The position numbers were made by a program, and so were the translations under genes. Below, in pieces: positions 1 through 7,483 of a DNA stretch of 23,545 nucleotides (positions within the stretch are counted from its first letter, which is position 1; the number at the start of each line of letters is the position of its first letter). This stretch comes from an uncultured Ruminococcus sp. GTDB taxonomy: Bacteria; Bacillota; Clostridia; UBA1212; UBA1255. The DNA lies in assembly GCA_902782885.1 (NCBI GenBank), contig CACZOW010000267.1, forward strand, positions 1 through 23,545, given 5' to 3'. The notes under the pieces are model-generated. The model was not told where the DNA came from. It was given only the letters and a program-made list of their open reading frames with translations, and ran no database searches.

Positions 1-24
1 CAGTTTAAAAGTAATTTGAAGGTC

Positions 25-44
25 AAAAAACGCTTCCGCAAGCG
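25..44 (-). terminator. Possible Rho-independent terminator, minus strand
   Basis: Read on the minus strand, CGCTT (44-40) and AAGCG (35-31) form a five-pair stem around a GCGG loop, directly followed by six T residues (30-25). The layout is right for an intrinsic terminator but the stem is short. It could end transcripts reading leftward from the alpha-galactosidase gene, although that gene ends about 675 bases away. Confidence 0.35.
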
Positions 45-184
45 CGTTGCCCGGCTAAAACAGGCTGGGAGAAGGAGCCGTTTTCTCAAAAATGAGCGAT
101 TTTTCACCTTTTTTAAGAAATCGGCAAAGGAAAGGCTGCAGTTGCGATCGCAGCCGCCTGCCGCGCGGCCGGAATCGGTCGTTC

Positions 185-224
185 ATCCGCACTCTTGCTC
201 ATTTATCCGCATTCTCGCTCATTT
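185..224. repeat. Two tandem copies of a 20-bp unit
   Basis: Two adjacent 20-base units (185-204 and 205-224) both read ATCCGCA-(C/T)-TCT-(T/C)-GCTCATTT and differ at two positions. Further partial copies of the GCTCATTT core lie at 289-298 and inverted at 88-97. No function is evident. Confidence 0.6.
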
Positions 225-539
225 TTATGTGGCGTTTTTCGATTTTGAAAACAAAAAATGCATTATCTGCTTTTTTGTGCAATTTCATGCTCATTTTTCA
301 TCTCGCAGCGGACATTCACGACATCAAATATAGTCAATTCCTACTCCTTGAACCATTTTTCCGGCCTCAGGGCACATCTGCAGCACTTCAAAACTCCAAA
401 AGCCTTTTTGTTAAGCAGCCCGCAACCTGGAGAAGGCGCCCGGTCAGGTGATGTCTCGGCGCCGGCCCGCGCTCAAACGTTGTCCCGAGCCCGGTGCCTG
501 ACGAAAAGCGCCTGACAAAAACGTCTGAGAAAAAAAGTG

Positions 540-568
540 TTGACAACGCACCGTTACTGGTGTATACT
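540..568 (+). promoter_or_regulatory. Sigma-A-type promoter of the tRNA-Glu gene
   Basis: TTGACA (540-545) and TATACT (563-568) are separated by exactly 17 bases, a near-consensus housekeeping promoter. The expected start falls about 5 bases before the tRNA 5' end at 580, so the primary transcript would have a very short leader. Confidence 0.85.
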
Positions 569-579
569 GCGCAAGTCAC

Positions 580-651
580 GGCTCCTTGGTCAAGCGGCTA
601 AGACGCCGCCCTCTCACGGCGGAAACACGAGTTCGATTCTCGTAGGAGTCA
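580..651 (+). tRNA. tRNA-Glu (anticodon CUC)
   Basis: A complete 72-nt cloverleaf can be folded: a seven-pair acceptor stem (GGCTCCT with AGGAGTC, one G-U pair), a GTC/GAC D stem, an anticodon stem CCGCC/GGCGG around the loop CTCTCAC (anticodon CTC), a four-base variable loop and a T arm ACGAG-TTCGATT-CTCGT, with A as discriminator. CCA is not encoded; ATTAAG follows, so CCA must be added enzymatically. CUC reads the GAG codon. The gene has its own promoter 12 bases upstream and a terminator right behind it, so it is a single-gene unit. Confidence 0.95.
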
Positions 652-654
652 TTA

Positions 655-680
655 AGCGTCCGGCAGGGCGCTTTTTTATT
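655..680 (+). terminator. Rho-independent terminator of the tRNA gene
   Basis: AGCGTCC (655-661) and GGGCGCT (666-672) pair over seven positions with one G-U, enclosing a GGCA loop, and a run of six T (672-677) follows. It lies four bases after the tRNA and fits as its terminator. The 3' arm and T tract are part of the tandem repeat described at 666-731. Confidence 0.8.
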
Positions 681-731
681 TGTCTTCGGGCGCTTTTTTA
701 TTTGTCTTCGGGCGCGGTTTTATTTGTCGCC
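666..731. repeat. Three tandem 22-bp units joining terminator and gene end
   Basis: Units 666-687 and 688-709 are identical; 710-731 is a third copy with four changes. Each starts GGGCGC and continues through a T-rich stretch into TTTGTC. The third copy holds the last codons and the TAA stop (720-722) of the alpha-galactosidase; in minus-strand reading, the two outer copies would each encode another Asp-Lys-stop. The first copy supplies the 3' arm and T tract of the tRNA terminator. Confidence 0.85.
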
Positions 732-2720
732 GGCAGCGCCGGCCCGCCCCTCGAAAGCTTTGAAACGAATTGCCGCGAACAGGGCGGTATTGCCGCCGGG
801 CAGCGCCGCATTCAGCGTATTGCCGCATAACTCCGCGCCGTAACCGCTCAAGGTCGGATAAAGATCCGCGAGCCGGACGGACGCGCATTCCCCGACGTAG
901 CGGCTGAGGTCGACGGAGATCCCCTGCGCATTTTCCGAATTGTTCCAAATGGCGAGCGAAAGCACGCCGCGGGCTTTATCCAGCAGTCCGAGAGTGTTGA
1001 CGCCGCTGTCGTCCATGTCGAACGTCCCGGTGGGGTACACCGGCACGGAGGAGGGCATATACTTACGGTACTTTTTGTACAGATCAACGCCGTCGCGGAT
1101 CAGCTTTTTGTTAAATTCGTCCGCACAGTCGATATGGCCGGACAGGTACATAAGGCCCATCAGCCCGTTCACCATATTGTACGCGGTCACGCGGCCGTCG
1201 GAAAACTGCTTCGTGAATCCGGCGGAGGGCCGGAACGATTCGCGCGTATAGATCGGGGCGGGATACGGGTATACCCACACGCCGCAGCGCTCGGGGGGGA
1301 TCGTTGCCAGCGACCCGGCCACGACAGAAGGCAGCCGGAAATAGTCTTCCTGATCGCTCACGGACTGCAGGTGGAAATGTGAAAGCGTGCCCATGTCCGC
1401 GCGCATCGCGCCGCTGCCGCAGTTTTCGATGATCAGATCCGGGTATGCCTTGCGTACGCGGTCAATAAACTGTTCGAATGCCGCGGAATGCTCGCGCACA
1501 GATTGCGCGCCGCAGGGGTCAATGCTCCCGCCGGTGCACGCGTTGTAATCGTTTTTGATATAACGGAAGCCCAGCTCGTACAAGCGGTCGATCACGTTCC
1601 GCATATATTCCCGTACTGCGGGGCTGCGGAAGTCAACGAGCCGGCGATCGCCTCCTACAGGGTGACCGCCGCGGGTGAGGCAGCTGTTCTCGATCTCTTT
1701 TACCGGCCGCGAGTTTGAGCCGGCAGATTCCAGCTCCAGCCAGATGCCCGGCAGCATCCCGCGCTCGCGGATACGCTTGACGATGCCTTTGAGTCCGCCG
1801 CGTCCGAAGAGACGGTCGTTTATATCCCACGAGCCCAGATCCGCGAGTTCATTGCCGCTTGAAGAATACCAGCCCGCGTCGATCACATAATATTCAGCGC
1901 CCGCGTCCGCCGCAGCGTCGATCAGCGGCAGCGTTTTTTCTCTTGTCGGCAATGCCCACAGGCAGTTCATGTAGTCGTTGAAGCAGACCGGCGGTACTCG
2001 CGCGGGCAATTTGGTCCGGAACAACGCGCGGTTGGCCTCGGTGAGGTCCGCGACCGCCGCTTCAAAACCGCCGTCAACACAGCCCGTGAGCGCCTCGCAT
2101 GTTGACAACGTTTTTCCCGGCTTCAGCTCGTATTGCCAGCCGTCGTTCTGAATGTCGCAATCGGTAGCGGTCAGGTAGAGCGCGGTATTGTCGCCCTGAC
2201 CGGTGATGCCCGCCTCGATCGACCAGCCGTGCCCGCACATGATCTGTATGTAATAGCATCTGTTCAGCGCCGTGTCTTCGAGAAAAAGTACCGGCTCATA
2301 CCGGCGCGTGCTCCAGGTGCCCTGCGAACTGATGCGGAAATTGTCGTGAGTGTCGTGATTGTATGTGCGGTAAAGACCGGCCTCCTCCGCAAAGACGTGC
2401 CGCCACTGCGCCTCGCCCTGCCACGCGCTGTACGCGAAGTGGAGCACGAATCTGTGACGGGTGAACGGTACGGCAGGATCCGCCCCGATATCGCGCAAAT
2501 ACGCCGCGCTCAGGTACTCCACGGTCATCCCGTTTTTAAGCAGGGGGTCAGACCCCGCGTTTATAATTTCTGTATGCTGCAGCACCGCGACAGAACGCTT
2601 CGGCGCCGCGTCTTTATATTTCACACGCACGTCCGCCCGGCGCGCGTTGATCGAATGATAGTTGTGATTCTCTTCGGCGTTGAGGACAACATAGTAATCG
2701 TTTTTATATTCCTTGTACAT
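720..2720 (-). CDS. Alpha-galactosidase, glycoside hydrolase family 36
   Basis: Probably cleaves terminal alpha-1,6-galactose from raffinose-type oligosaccharides or galactomannan by a retaining mechanism. The 666-residue protein has the family order: an N-terminal beta-sandwich (about 1-250), a (beta/alpha)8 catalytic barrel, and a C-terminal beta domain. Visible motifs are IDAGWY (about 280-285), YIKNDYN with the presumed nucleophile Asp about 391, ENCGSGAMR, and SDQEDY with the presumed acid/base Asp about 456. There is no signal peptide, so it should be cytoplasmic. I chose the ATG at 2720 because GGAGGT lies 7 bases upstream; an ATG at 2774 in the same frame has no such site and falls at the likely promoter. 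It is divergent from the lipoprotein gene at 2915. Its last codons are within a 22-bp tandem repeat. Substrate specificity within GH36 cannot be fixed from sequence. Confidence 0.93.
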   Translation of the reverse strand: MYKEYKNDYYVVLNAEENHNYHSINARRADVRVKYKDAAPKRSVAVLQHTEIINAGSDPLLKNGMTVEYLSAAYLRDIGADPAVPFTRHRFVLHFAYSAWQGEAQWRHVFAEEAGLYRTYNHDTHDNFRISSQGTWSTRRYEPVLFLEDTALNRCYYIQIMCGHGWSIEAGITGQGDNTALYLTATDCDIQNDGWQYELKPGKTLSTCEALTGCVDGGFEAAVADLTEANRALFRTKLPARVPPVCFNDYMNCLWALPTREKTLPLIDAAADAGAEYYVIDAGWYSSSGNELADLGSWDINDRLFGRGGLKGIVKRIRERGMLPGIWLELESAGSNSRPVKEIENSCLTRGGHPVGGDRRLVDFRSPAVREYMRNVIDRLYELGFRYIKNDYNACTGGSIDPCGAQSVREHSAAFEQFIDRVRKAYPDLIIENCGSGAMRADMGTLSHFHLQSVSDQEDYFRLPSVVAGSLATIPPERCGVWVYPYPAPIYTRESFRPSAGFTKQFSDGRVTAYNMVNGLMGLMYLSGHIDCADEFNKKLIRDGVDLYKKYRKYMPSSVPVYPTGTFDMDDSGVNTLGLLDKARGVLSLAIWNNSENAQGISVDLSRYVGECASVRLADLYPTLSGYGAELCGNTLNAALPGGNTALFAAIRFKAFEGRAGAAGDK

Positions 2721-2751
2721 AATGACGACCTCCGTACAGTGATCCTGAGTG

Positions 2752-2781
2752 ATTATACTAACTGTGCGGTTCAAATTACAA
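2752..2781 (-). promoter_or_regulatory. Likely promoter of the alpha-galactosidase gene
   Basis: On the minus strand a perfect TATAAT -10 (2757-2752) is preceded at 18 bases by TTGTAA (2781-2776). The -10 is convincing, the -35 less so, which would suit a regulated carbohydrate gene. It lies about 20 bases upstream of the ribosome binding site (2733-2728). Confidence 0.5.
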
Positions 2782-2857
2782 GCGTTTTATATATTTAATA
2801 ATAGATTTTCGGGTGACCGATGCTGCCGCGGGAAAAGTGATGCCGTCCCGTGCAATC

Positions 2858-2886
2858 TTGATTTTTAGGCGCTGTTATGTTATAAG
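2858..2886 (+). promoter_or_regulatory. Promoter of the Thr-Pro-rich lipoprotein gene
   Basis: TTGATT (2858-2863) and TATAAG (2881-2886) are 17 bases apart. The start codon at 2915 follows with AAGGAG at 2904-2909, giving a short leader. Confidence 0.65.
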
Positions 2887-2914
2887 TGACCAAAACGATC
2901 CGGAAGGAGTTTCC

Positions 2915-4075
2915 ATGAGAAGAAAGGTATTGAATTTGCTTTTGTTGACCATGTGCGCGGCGTTGCTGGCCGGCTGCGGTGCGCGCGGCGGAGACAATAC
3001 TTCCGTGACCGCCGAAGCGCCGTCATCGGCGATGATCGTGCTTCCGACCGGGGCGCCCGCCGAAGTTCCGACAACTGAACCGACTGTGACGCCCACGCCT
3101 GCGCCAACGGAGACACCTACGCCGAAACCGACGGCAACGCCGACTCCGGCACCGACGGCAACGCCGACTCCGGCACCCACCGCGACGCCCACGACGGTAC
3201 CTACCGCGACTCATACTCCGGCACCGACCGCAACTCCGACCCCGAAGCCGACCGCAACGCCGACTCCGGCACCGACCGCAACGCCGACTCCGAAACCCAC
3301 CGCGACGCCCGCTCCGACGCCCACCGCGACCCCGCAGCCCGAGTACAAACTAAACGAACTCATCAAGAGCGGCAAAAACTTCTCCGTCGGGTTCGAATTC
3401 GTACTGCGCAGTCCGGAGTATAACGGCAATTACGTCGGTCAGGGCGCCTGCTCCGACGGCAAATACGTTTACTTCATTCTGAAGCCCTCCGCCGACGGCG
3501 AAGCGATCATCGCAAAACACGACCTGAAAAAAGGGTATCTGATCAAGCGCAGCGAACCGATATACGTGTTCCACGGCAACGACATGACGTATGACTCCGC
3601 GCGCAACCTGCTTTATGTTGTCCACGGTTCGACGGAAGGCAAGATATTGACCACGGTCGATCCGGAAACGCTGGAAGTCGTCACGCAGTCAGTGAATATC
3701 AAGAAAGGCGCCGGCGCCATCACTTACTCGCCCGAGCGGGATATCTTTGCCATCAGCCAGGGCGGAAAGAATCTGCGTTTCATGGACAGCGGCCACAACA
3801 TAACCTCGTCCGTGACCCGCGAGGAGCTGGACTACACCGCGCAGGGCATGGGCTCCGACGAAGATTTCATATATTTTCCGATGAGTCCGAAGGGGGACAA
3901 TAAGGACAATATTCTCGTCGTTTACGACTGGTCCGGCAATTACGTCACGACCGTCCACCTCGACACCGACCGGGAATCCGAATCGATGTTCGTGGTCAAC
4001 GGCGAATATTACGTCAGCTTCTATTTCGGCGACGGCGCGAGATTGTACAGGCTGAAGTTTTACGTCGAAGAGTAA
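2915..4075 (+). CDS. Lipoprotein with Thr-Pro repeat stalk and propeller-like domain
   Basis: A 386-residue surface lipoprotein of unknown function. Residues 1-21 form a type II signal peptide (basic start, Leu-rich core, lipobox LAGC with Cys21). A Pro/Thr/Ala linker of nine 8-residue units (about 59-130) follows and probably holds the C-terminal domain away from the membrane. The remaining ~240 residues show repeated beta-rich segments (GKYVYFIL, HGNDMTYDSARNLLYVVHG, IFAISQGGKNLRFMDS, DDFIYFP-like blades), suggesting a beta-propeller of the NHL/TolB kind; this is inference from pattern. The start follows AAGGAG by 5 bases; an upstream in-frame ATG is not supported. It is divergent from the alpha-galactosidase and 45 bases ahead of the rRNA methyltransferase gene with no terminator visible between them, so read-through is possible. 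Confidence 0.8.
   Translation: MRRKVLNLLLLTMCAALLAGCGARGGDNTSVTAEAPSSAMIVLPTGAPAEVPTTEPTVTPTPAPTETPTPKPTATPTPAPTATPTPAPTATPTTVPTATHTPAPTATPTPKPTATPTPAPTATPTPKPTATPAPTPTATPQPEYKLNELIKSGKNFSVGFEFVLRSPEYNGNYVGQGACSDGKYVYFILKPSADGEAIIAKHDLKKGYLIKRSEPIYVFHGNDMTYDSARNLLYVVHGSTEGKILTTVDPETLEVVTQSVNIKKGAGAITYSPERDIFAISQGGKNLRFMDSGHNITSSVTREELDYTAQGMGSDEDFIYFPMSPKGDNKDNILVVYDWSGNYVTTVHLDTDRESESMFVVNGEYYVSFYFGDGARLYRLKFYVEE
3089..3304 (+). repeat. 24-bp tandem repeat coding TPTP-x-PTA units
   Basis: Nine consecutive imperfect 24-base units encode eight-residue TPTP(A/K)PTA-type blocks in the lipoprotein stalk, followed by a degenerate tail (TPAPTPTATPQP). Units in the middle (TPTTVPTA, THTPAPTA) have diverged. 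Stretches of near-identical DNA suggest expansion by slippage or unequal recombination. Confidence 0.85.
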
Positions 4076-4120
4076 GAAGAGTTATTTATTTACGCGCACA
4101 GGAAAGGCGGCACAGCGGAA

Positions 4121-5551
4121 TTGGAACTGCCGGTATCATTTTCGGAAAAATTGACGGCGCTGATCGGCGCAGACGGATACGAGGAGTACGCGCGTGCGTT
4201 GACGCAGCCCGCGGCGCACGGGCTCCGGGCCAACCGGCTCAAATTGCCGCCGCCGCGCCTCGCGGAACTCCTAAACGGCAGTGTGCGTCTGGGAGCGCAG
4301 GTGCCATGGTGCGAAGACGGTTTCTATTTTGACACCGATCCCGAACGCATGCCCGGACGCCTGGCGTACTATCTCGCGGGCCTTTATTATATTCAGGAAC
4401 CCAGCGCCATGTATCCCGCGGCCAATGCCGGTATCCGTCCCGGACAGCGTGTGCTGGACCTGTGCGCCGCACCTGGCGGCAAAAGTCTGCGGGCCGCCTC
4501 CGACCTCGGGGGAGCGGGTCTGCTTGTTTCAAATGACATAAGCGCCTCCCGCGCCGGCACGCTGCTCTACAATCTGGAACTGGGCGGCGTTCCGAATGTG
4601 ATCGTGACTAATTCGACGCCCGCGGAACTGGAAGCACGGTTCGGCGCGTTTTTTGACGTGGTGCTGGTGGACGCGCCCTGTTCCGGTGAGGGCATGTTCC
4701 GCAAGGATCCGGAAGCGCTTGCCAGCTGGGAGAAATACAAGACGGACAAGTGCGTCGAGATGCAGCGCGGGATACTCGCCAGCGCCGCGGGACTGGTGCG
4801 GCCGGGCGGTCGGATAATGTATTCCACCTGTACTTTTGACCGGCGCGAAGACGAAGGAATGATGGAAGAATTCCTGGCGGCGCATCCGGAGTTCACGCTC
4901 TTGCCGCTTGATAAACCGGGCGGCGTGGCGGACGGCATTCCCGGTGTGCCCGGATCCGGAGCTGACGCGCTGCCGATCGCCGCCGAACGTTGTGCCCGGC
5001 TCTGGCCTCACAGGCTTGCGGGAGAGGGGCAATTCGCCGCGCTGCTTCAAAAGGGCAGCGGGAGCGGTATTTGTGACGGGGGACAGACCCCGAGTTCAAA
5101 AAACAAGCCGCGCAGCTACCGGCGGCTAAAAGAATATCCCACGGAACTGCGGGCGTTTGCAGATGCAAATCTGAATGAATTGCCTTTCGCCGGCGCGGCG
5201 TTCTGCGTGATGGGCGAGAGCCTGTACGCGTGTACCTTCGATCCGCCGGATATTGACCACCTGAAAGTACTGCGCATGGGTGTGCTGGTCGGGGAACTCA
5301 GTTATGGCAAACTAAGGCCAGCGCAGCATTTCATAATGAGCCTTAAACCGGAAGCGTTCCGTCGCAAACTGGAGCTCGATCCGTTCGGCCCGGACGTTAA
5401 ACGCTATTTAAGAGGCGAGTCGCTCTCCGTGCCCGGTGCGGAGGACGGCTTCACCGCCGTATGCGTAAACGGGTTCCAGCTGGGCGCGGGCGAAGTGCGT
5501 GGCGGGACGATGAAAAACCTGTACCCCAAGGGCTGGAGGCGCGTCATATGA
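4121..5551 (+). CDS. rsmF: 16S rRNA m5C methyltransferase, RsmF/YebU type
   Basis: A SAM-dependent RNA cytosine-5 methyltransferase of the NOL1/NOP2/Sun family, expected to methylate 16S rRNA in the cytoplasm. In 476 residues: an N-terminal RNA-binding lobe (1-100), a SAM-binding motif VLDLCAAPGGKS (111-122), VDAPCSGEGMF with Cys187, and STCTF with Cys237; the two cysteines match the release and nucleophile residues of the family. The C-terminal third ends with a PUA-like segment typical of RsmF (VCVNGFQLGAGEV...LKNLYPKGWRR-like). The reading starts at a TTG codon; the purine-rich GGAAAGG upstream is rather far away (about 13 bases), so the exact start is less certain. The stop overlaps the next gene's start by four bases (ATGA), implying translational coupling. 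The exact target base is inferred from the family, not seen. Confidence 0.92.
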   Translation: MELPVSFSEKLTALIGADGYEEYARALTQPAAHGLRANRLKLPPPRLAELLNGSVRLGAQVPWCEDGFYFDTDPERMPGRLAYYLAGLYYIQEPSAMYPAANAGIRPGQRVLDLCAAPGGKSLRAASDLGGAGLLVSNDISASRAGTLLYNLELGGVPNVIVTNSTPAELEARFGAFFDVVLVDAPCSGEGMFRKDPEALASWEKYKTDKCVEMQRGILASAAGLVRPGGRIMYSTCTFDRREDEGMMEEFLAAHPEFTLLPLDKPGGVADGIPGVPGSGADALPIAAERCARLWPHRLAGEGQFAALLQKGSGSGICDGGQTPSSKNKPRSYRRLKEYPTELRAFADANLNELPFAGAAFCVMGESLYACTFDPPDIDHLKVLRMGVLVGELSYGKLRPAQHFIMSLKPEAFRRKLELDPFGPDVKRYLRGESLSVPGAEDGFTAVCVNGFQLGAGEVRGGTMKNLYPKGWRRVI

Positions 5552-6282
5552 GGCTGGATAAGTTCCTTTCGAATATGGGCTGCGGCTCACGGCGGGACGT
5601 ACATAAGCTGATTGCCGCGGGAGCGGTGGAAGTGGACGGCGCCGTCGTCAATGCGCGTGACGCGCAGATTGACGAGGACCGTCAGCGGGTGTGCGTCAAC
5701 GGCGATCACATTCCGTACAAGCCATACGTATACATCATGGTCAATAAACCCGCCGGATACCTGTCGTCAACGGAGGACGGCGCGGGTCCGGTGGTGACGG
5801 AGCTGCTCCGCGGCGCGTACAGCTCGTACAAACTGGGCGTGGCCGGAAGACTCGATAAAGACGCCGTAGGGCTGCTTCTGCTCACGAACGACGGTGAATA
5901 CCTGCACCGCGTCATCTCGCCGGAAAAGCACGTTCTGAAGCGTTATTTTACGATCCTGCGCGCGCCGGTGACCGGAGCGGACGTCGAAGCGTTCAGAACC
6001 GGCATCAAGCTGAGGGACGGGACCGTGTATAAGAGCGCGGAATTGACGCCCGCTGACCGCGCGGGAGAGGACGGCGAAACGGTATACGGCGCCGTCACCG
6101 CCATCAGCGAAGGCAAATTTCATCAGGTAAAGAAAATGTTTATTGCCCGCGGCAACGAGGTGCTTTACCTAAAGCGCCTCAGCATCGGCGGGCTCAGACT
6201 GGATCCCGCGCTGGGGGCGGGGGAATTCCGCGAACTGACTCCTGCGGAAGCGCAGACGGTCTTTGATGATCCGGAGGGATAA
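5548..6282 (+). CDS. rsuA: 16S rRNA pseudouridine synthase, RsuA family
   Basis: Isomerises a uridine to pseudouridine in rRNA (16S U516 in the E. coli member). The 244-residue product has an N-terminal S4 RNA-binding domain (1-45, starting MRLDKFLSNMG) and the catalytic domain with GRLDKDAVGLLLLTNDGE; Asp103 of GRLD is the catalytic aspartate of the family. HQVKKMF near residue 194 matches the conserved C-terminal motif. I take the ATG at 5548 because GGAGG lies 8 bases upstream and homologues begin exactly there; the frame is open for 29 more codons upstream inside rsmF. The four-base ATGA overlap with rsmF and a one-base gap to the next gene make this the middle gene of a three-gene RNA-modification operon. 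RsuA and RluB/E/F paralogues are hard to tell apart by eye. Confidence 0.92.
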   Translation: MRLDKFLSNMGCGSRRDVHKLIAAGAVEVDGAVVNARDAQIDEDRQRVCVNGDHIPYKPYVYIMVNKPAGYLSSTEDGAGPVVTELLRGAYSSYKLGVAGRLDKDAVGLLLLTNDGEYLHRVISPEKHVLKRYFTILRAPVTGADVEAFRTGIKLRDGTVYKSAELTPADRAGEDGETVYGAVTAISEGKFHQVKKMFIARGNEVLYLKRLSIGGLRLDPALGAGEFRELTPAEAQTVFDDPEG

Positions 6283-6283
6283 T

Positions 6284-7483
6284 ATGAACAGACAAACTGC
6301 TGAAAAAGTCAGATTTTTTATGAACGGGCTGGCGGGACGGCTGCCGGAGATCGAAGAGATCGAGGCCACGTTCCGGTCGGGATTAAAGAATTACACGCTT
6401 ACCGCGCCGGTTGACAACGGGGAAAGCCTCGCGTTCAATTTCGGCGGCAATTCGTACGCGCTGGATTACGCAGGCTTCGTTGACTTCATCTGCGGCAAAG
6501 TGCCGGACTACGACGAACTGCTCATAGTATACCGCGACCCCGAAAAAGACAGCCAGATCGCCGCCGCCGAACGGGACGTCACATTCCGTTCCGCCGAGCG
6601 CTCTTCAAAACGCGGCGCCGCGGCGCTGAGCGAAGCCCACGAGGCCGTCTCACAGGCGTCAATGAGCAACCGCGCCTATTTCATCCGGCCCGAACAGCCC
6701 GCCGCCGCGCAGATGCTCAAAGCCATCGGCATAATGGGGGACAACGGCAAAGTCAAAAACGACAAGATCCGCAAATACAACCAGATCGACCACTTCATCG
6801 AACTGATCGACCCCATGCTGCGCAGGCTCCGCGACGCCAAAGCATCATCCGGCGCGAAAGATAAAACGATCAATATCGTTGACTGCGCCTGCGGCAAATC
6901 CTACCTTTCGTTCGCGCTGTGCTACTATATCCGTTTCGTGCTGAAGGCGCCCTGCCGCTTCACCGGCCTGGATTACAACAAGATCGTGATCGACGATTCG
7001 AAACGCATCGCGGAGACGCTGGGATATACCAACATGAAATTCATTGAGACCGATATCGGCAAGTACGAGCCGGACCGTCAGTACGACCTTTTGATAACGC
7101 TGCACGCATGCGATATTGCCACCGATCTGGCGCTGCGGTTCGGCATTGACCACGGCGTGGGCGCGATGGTCTGCGTGCCTTGCTGCCACAAGGAAATGAA
7201 CTCGCAGAATTATCATCTGGAGCCGGTGGAGCCGCTGCTGAAATACGGCATATTAAAAGCGCGCATAGCCGACAGCCTTACCGACGGCCTGCGCGCGCTG
7301 TATCTGGAGGCGCTGGGTTACGAGGTTTCGATGGTGGAATACATCTCGCCGCTGGATACGCCTAAAAACCTTATGATGCGCTGTGTGAAAACGCGCGAAT
7401 TCAATCCCGCGGCAATGCGCAGATTCGACGATATCTGCGCCGCGCTGGGCGTCGATCTGTCTATCGCGAAAGCAGCCTTGTAA
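6284..7483 (+). CDS. SAM-dependent methyltransferase, PF13679-like
   Basis: A 399-residue protein. The N-terminal ~185 residues match nothing I recognise; the C-terminal half is a Rossmann-like methyltransferase with motif I VDCACGKSYLS (199-209), a likely acidic ribose-binding strand FTGLDYNK (about 226-233), LHACDIATDLAL (273-284) and PCCHKE (299-304). The LHAC...ATD...PCC signature is shared with the GSTCD/METTL25/RRNAD1-type group (Methyltransf_32), whose bacterial members are uncharacterised. It starts at the ATG following GGAGGG by 5 bases, one base after the rsuA stop, so it is cotranscribed with two rRNA-modification genes, which suggests an RNA or ribosomal-protein substrate (inference). 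Its last 23 bases overlap the convergent isomerase gene. Confidence 0.85.
   Translation: MNRQTAEKVRFFMNGLAGRLPEIEEIEATFRSGLKNYTLTAPVDNGESLAFNFGGNSYALDYAGFVDFICGKVPDYDELLIVYRDPEKDSQIAAAERDVTFRSAERSSKRGAAALSEAHEAVSQASMSNRAYFIRPEQPAAAQMLKAIGIMGDNGKVKNDKIRKYNQIDHFIELIDPMLRRLRDAKASSGAKDKTINIVDCACGKSYLSFALCYYIRFVLKAPCRFTGLDYNKIVIDDSKRIAETLGYTNMKFIETDIGKYEPDRQYDLLITLHACDIATDLALRFGIDHGVGAMVCVPCCHKEMNSQNYHLEPVEPLLKYGILKARIADSLTDGLRALYLEALGYEVSMVEYISPLDTPKNLMMRCVKTREFNPAAMRRFDDICAALGVDLSIAKAAL

Larger units (their letters stand above)
1..539. other. Intergenic region without a convincing gene
   Basis: I see no credible protein gene here. Open frames exist but they overlap each other in several frames, have no ribosome binding site, and their translations are compositionally odd (runs of Arg, Phe and Ser). 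The stretch is rich in short T and A runs and contains a small tandem repeat at 185-224 plus several scattered copies of GCTCATTT and its complement (88-97, 217-226, 289-298). The region may be the downstream end of a transcription unit that lies left of the window. Confidence 0.6.

Noticed and set aside
2721..2774. Longer N-terminus for the alpha-galactosidase (ATG at 2774)
   Set aside because: It would place the -10 element inside the coding sequence, and only the ATG at 2720 has GGAGGT at the right distance.
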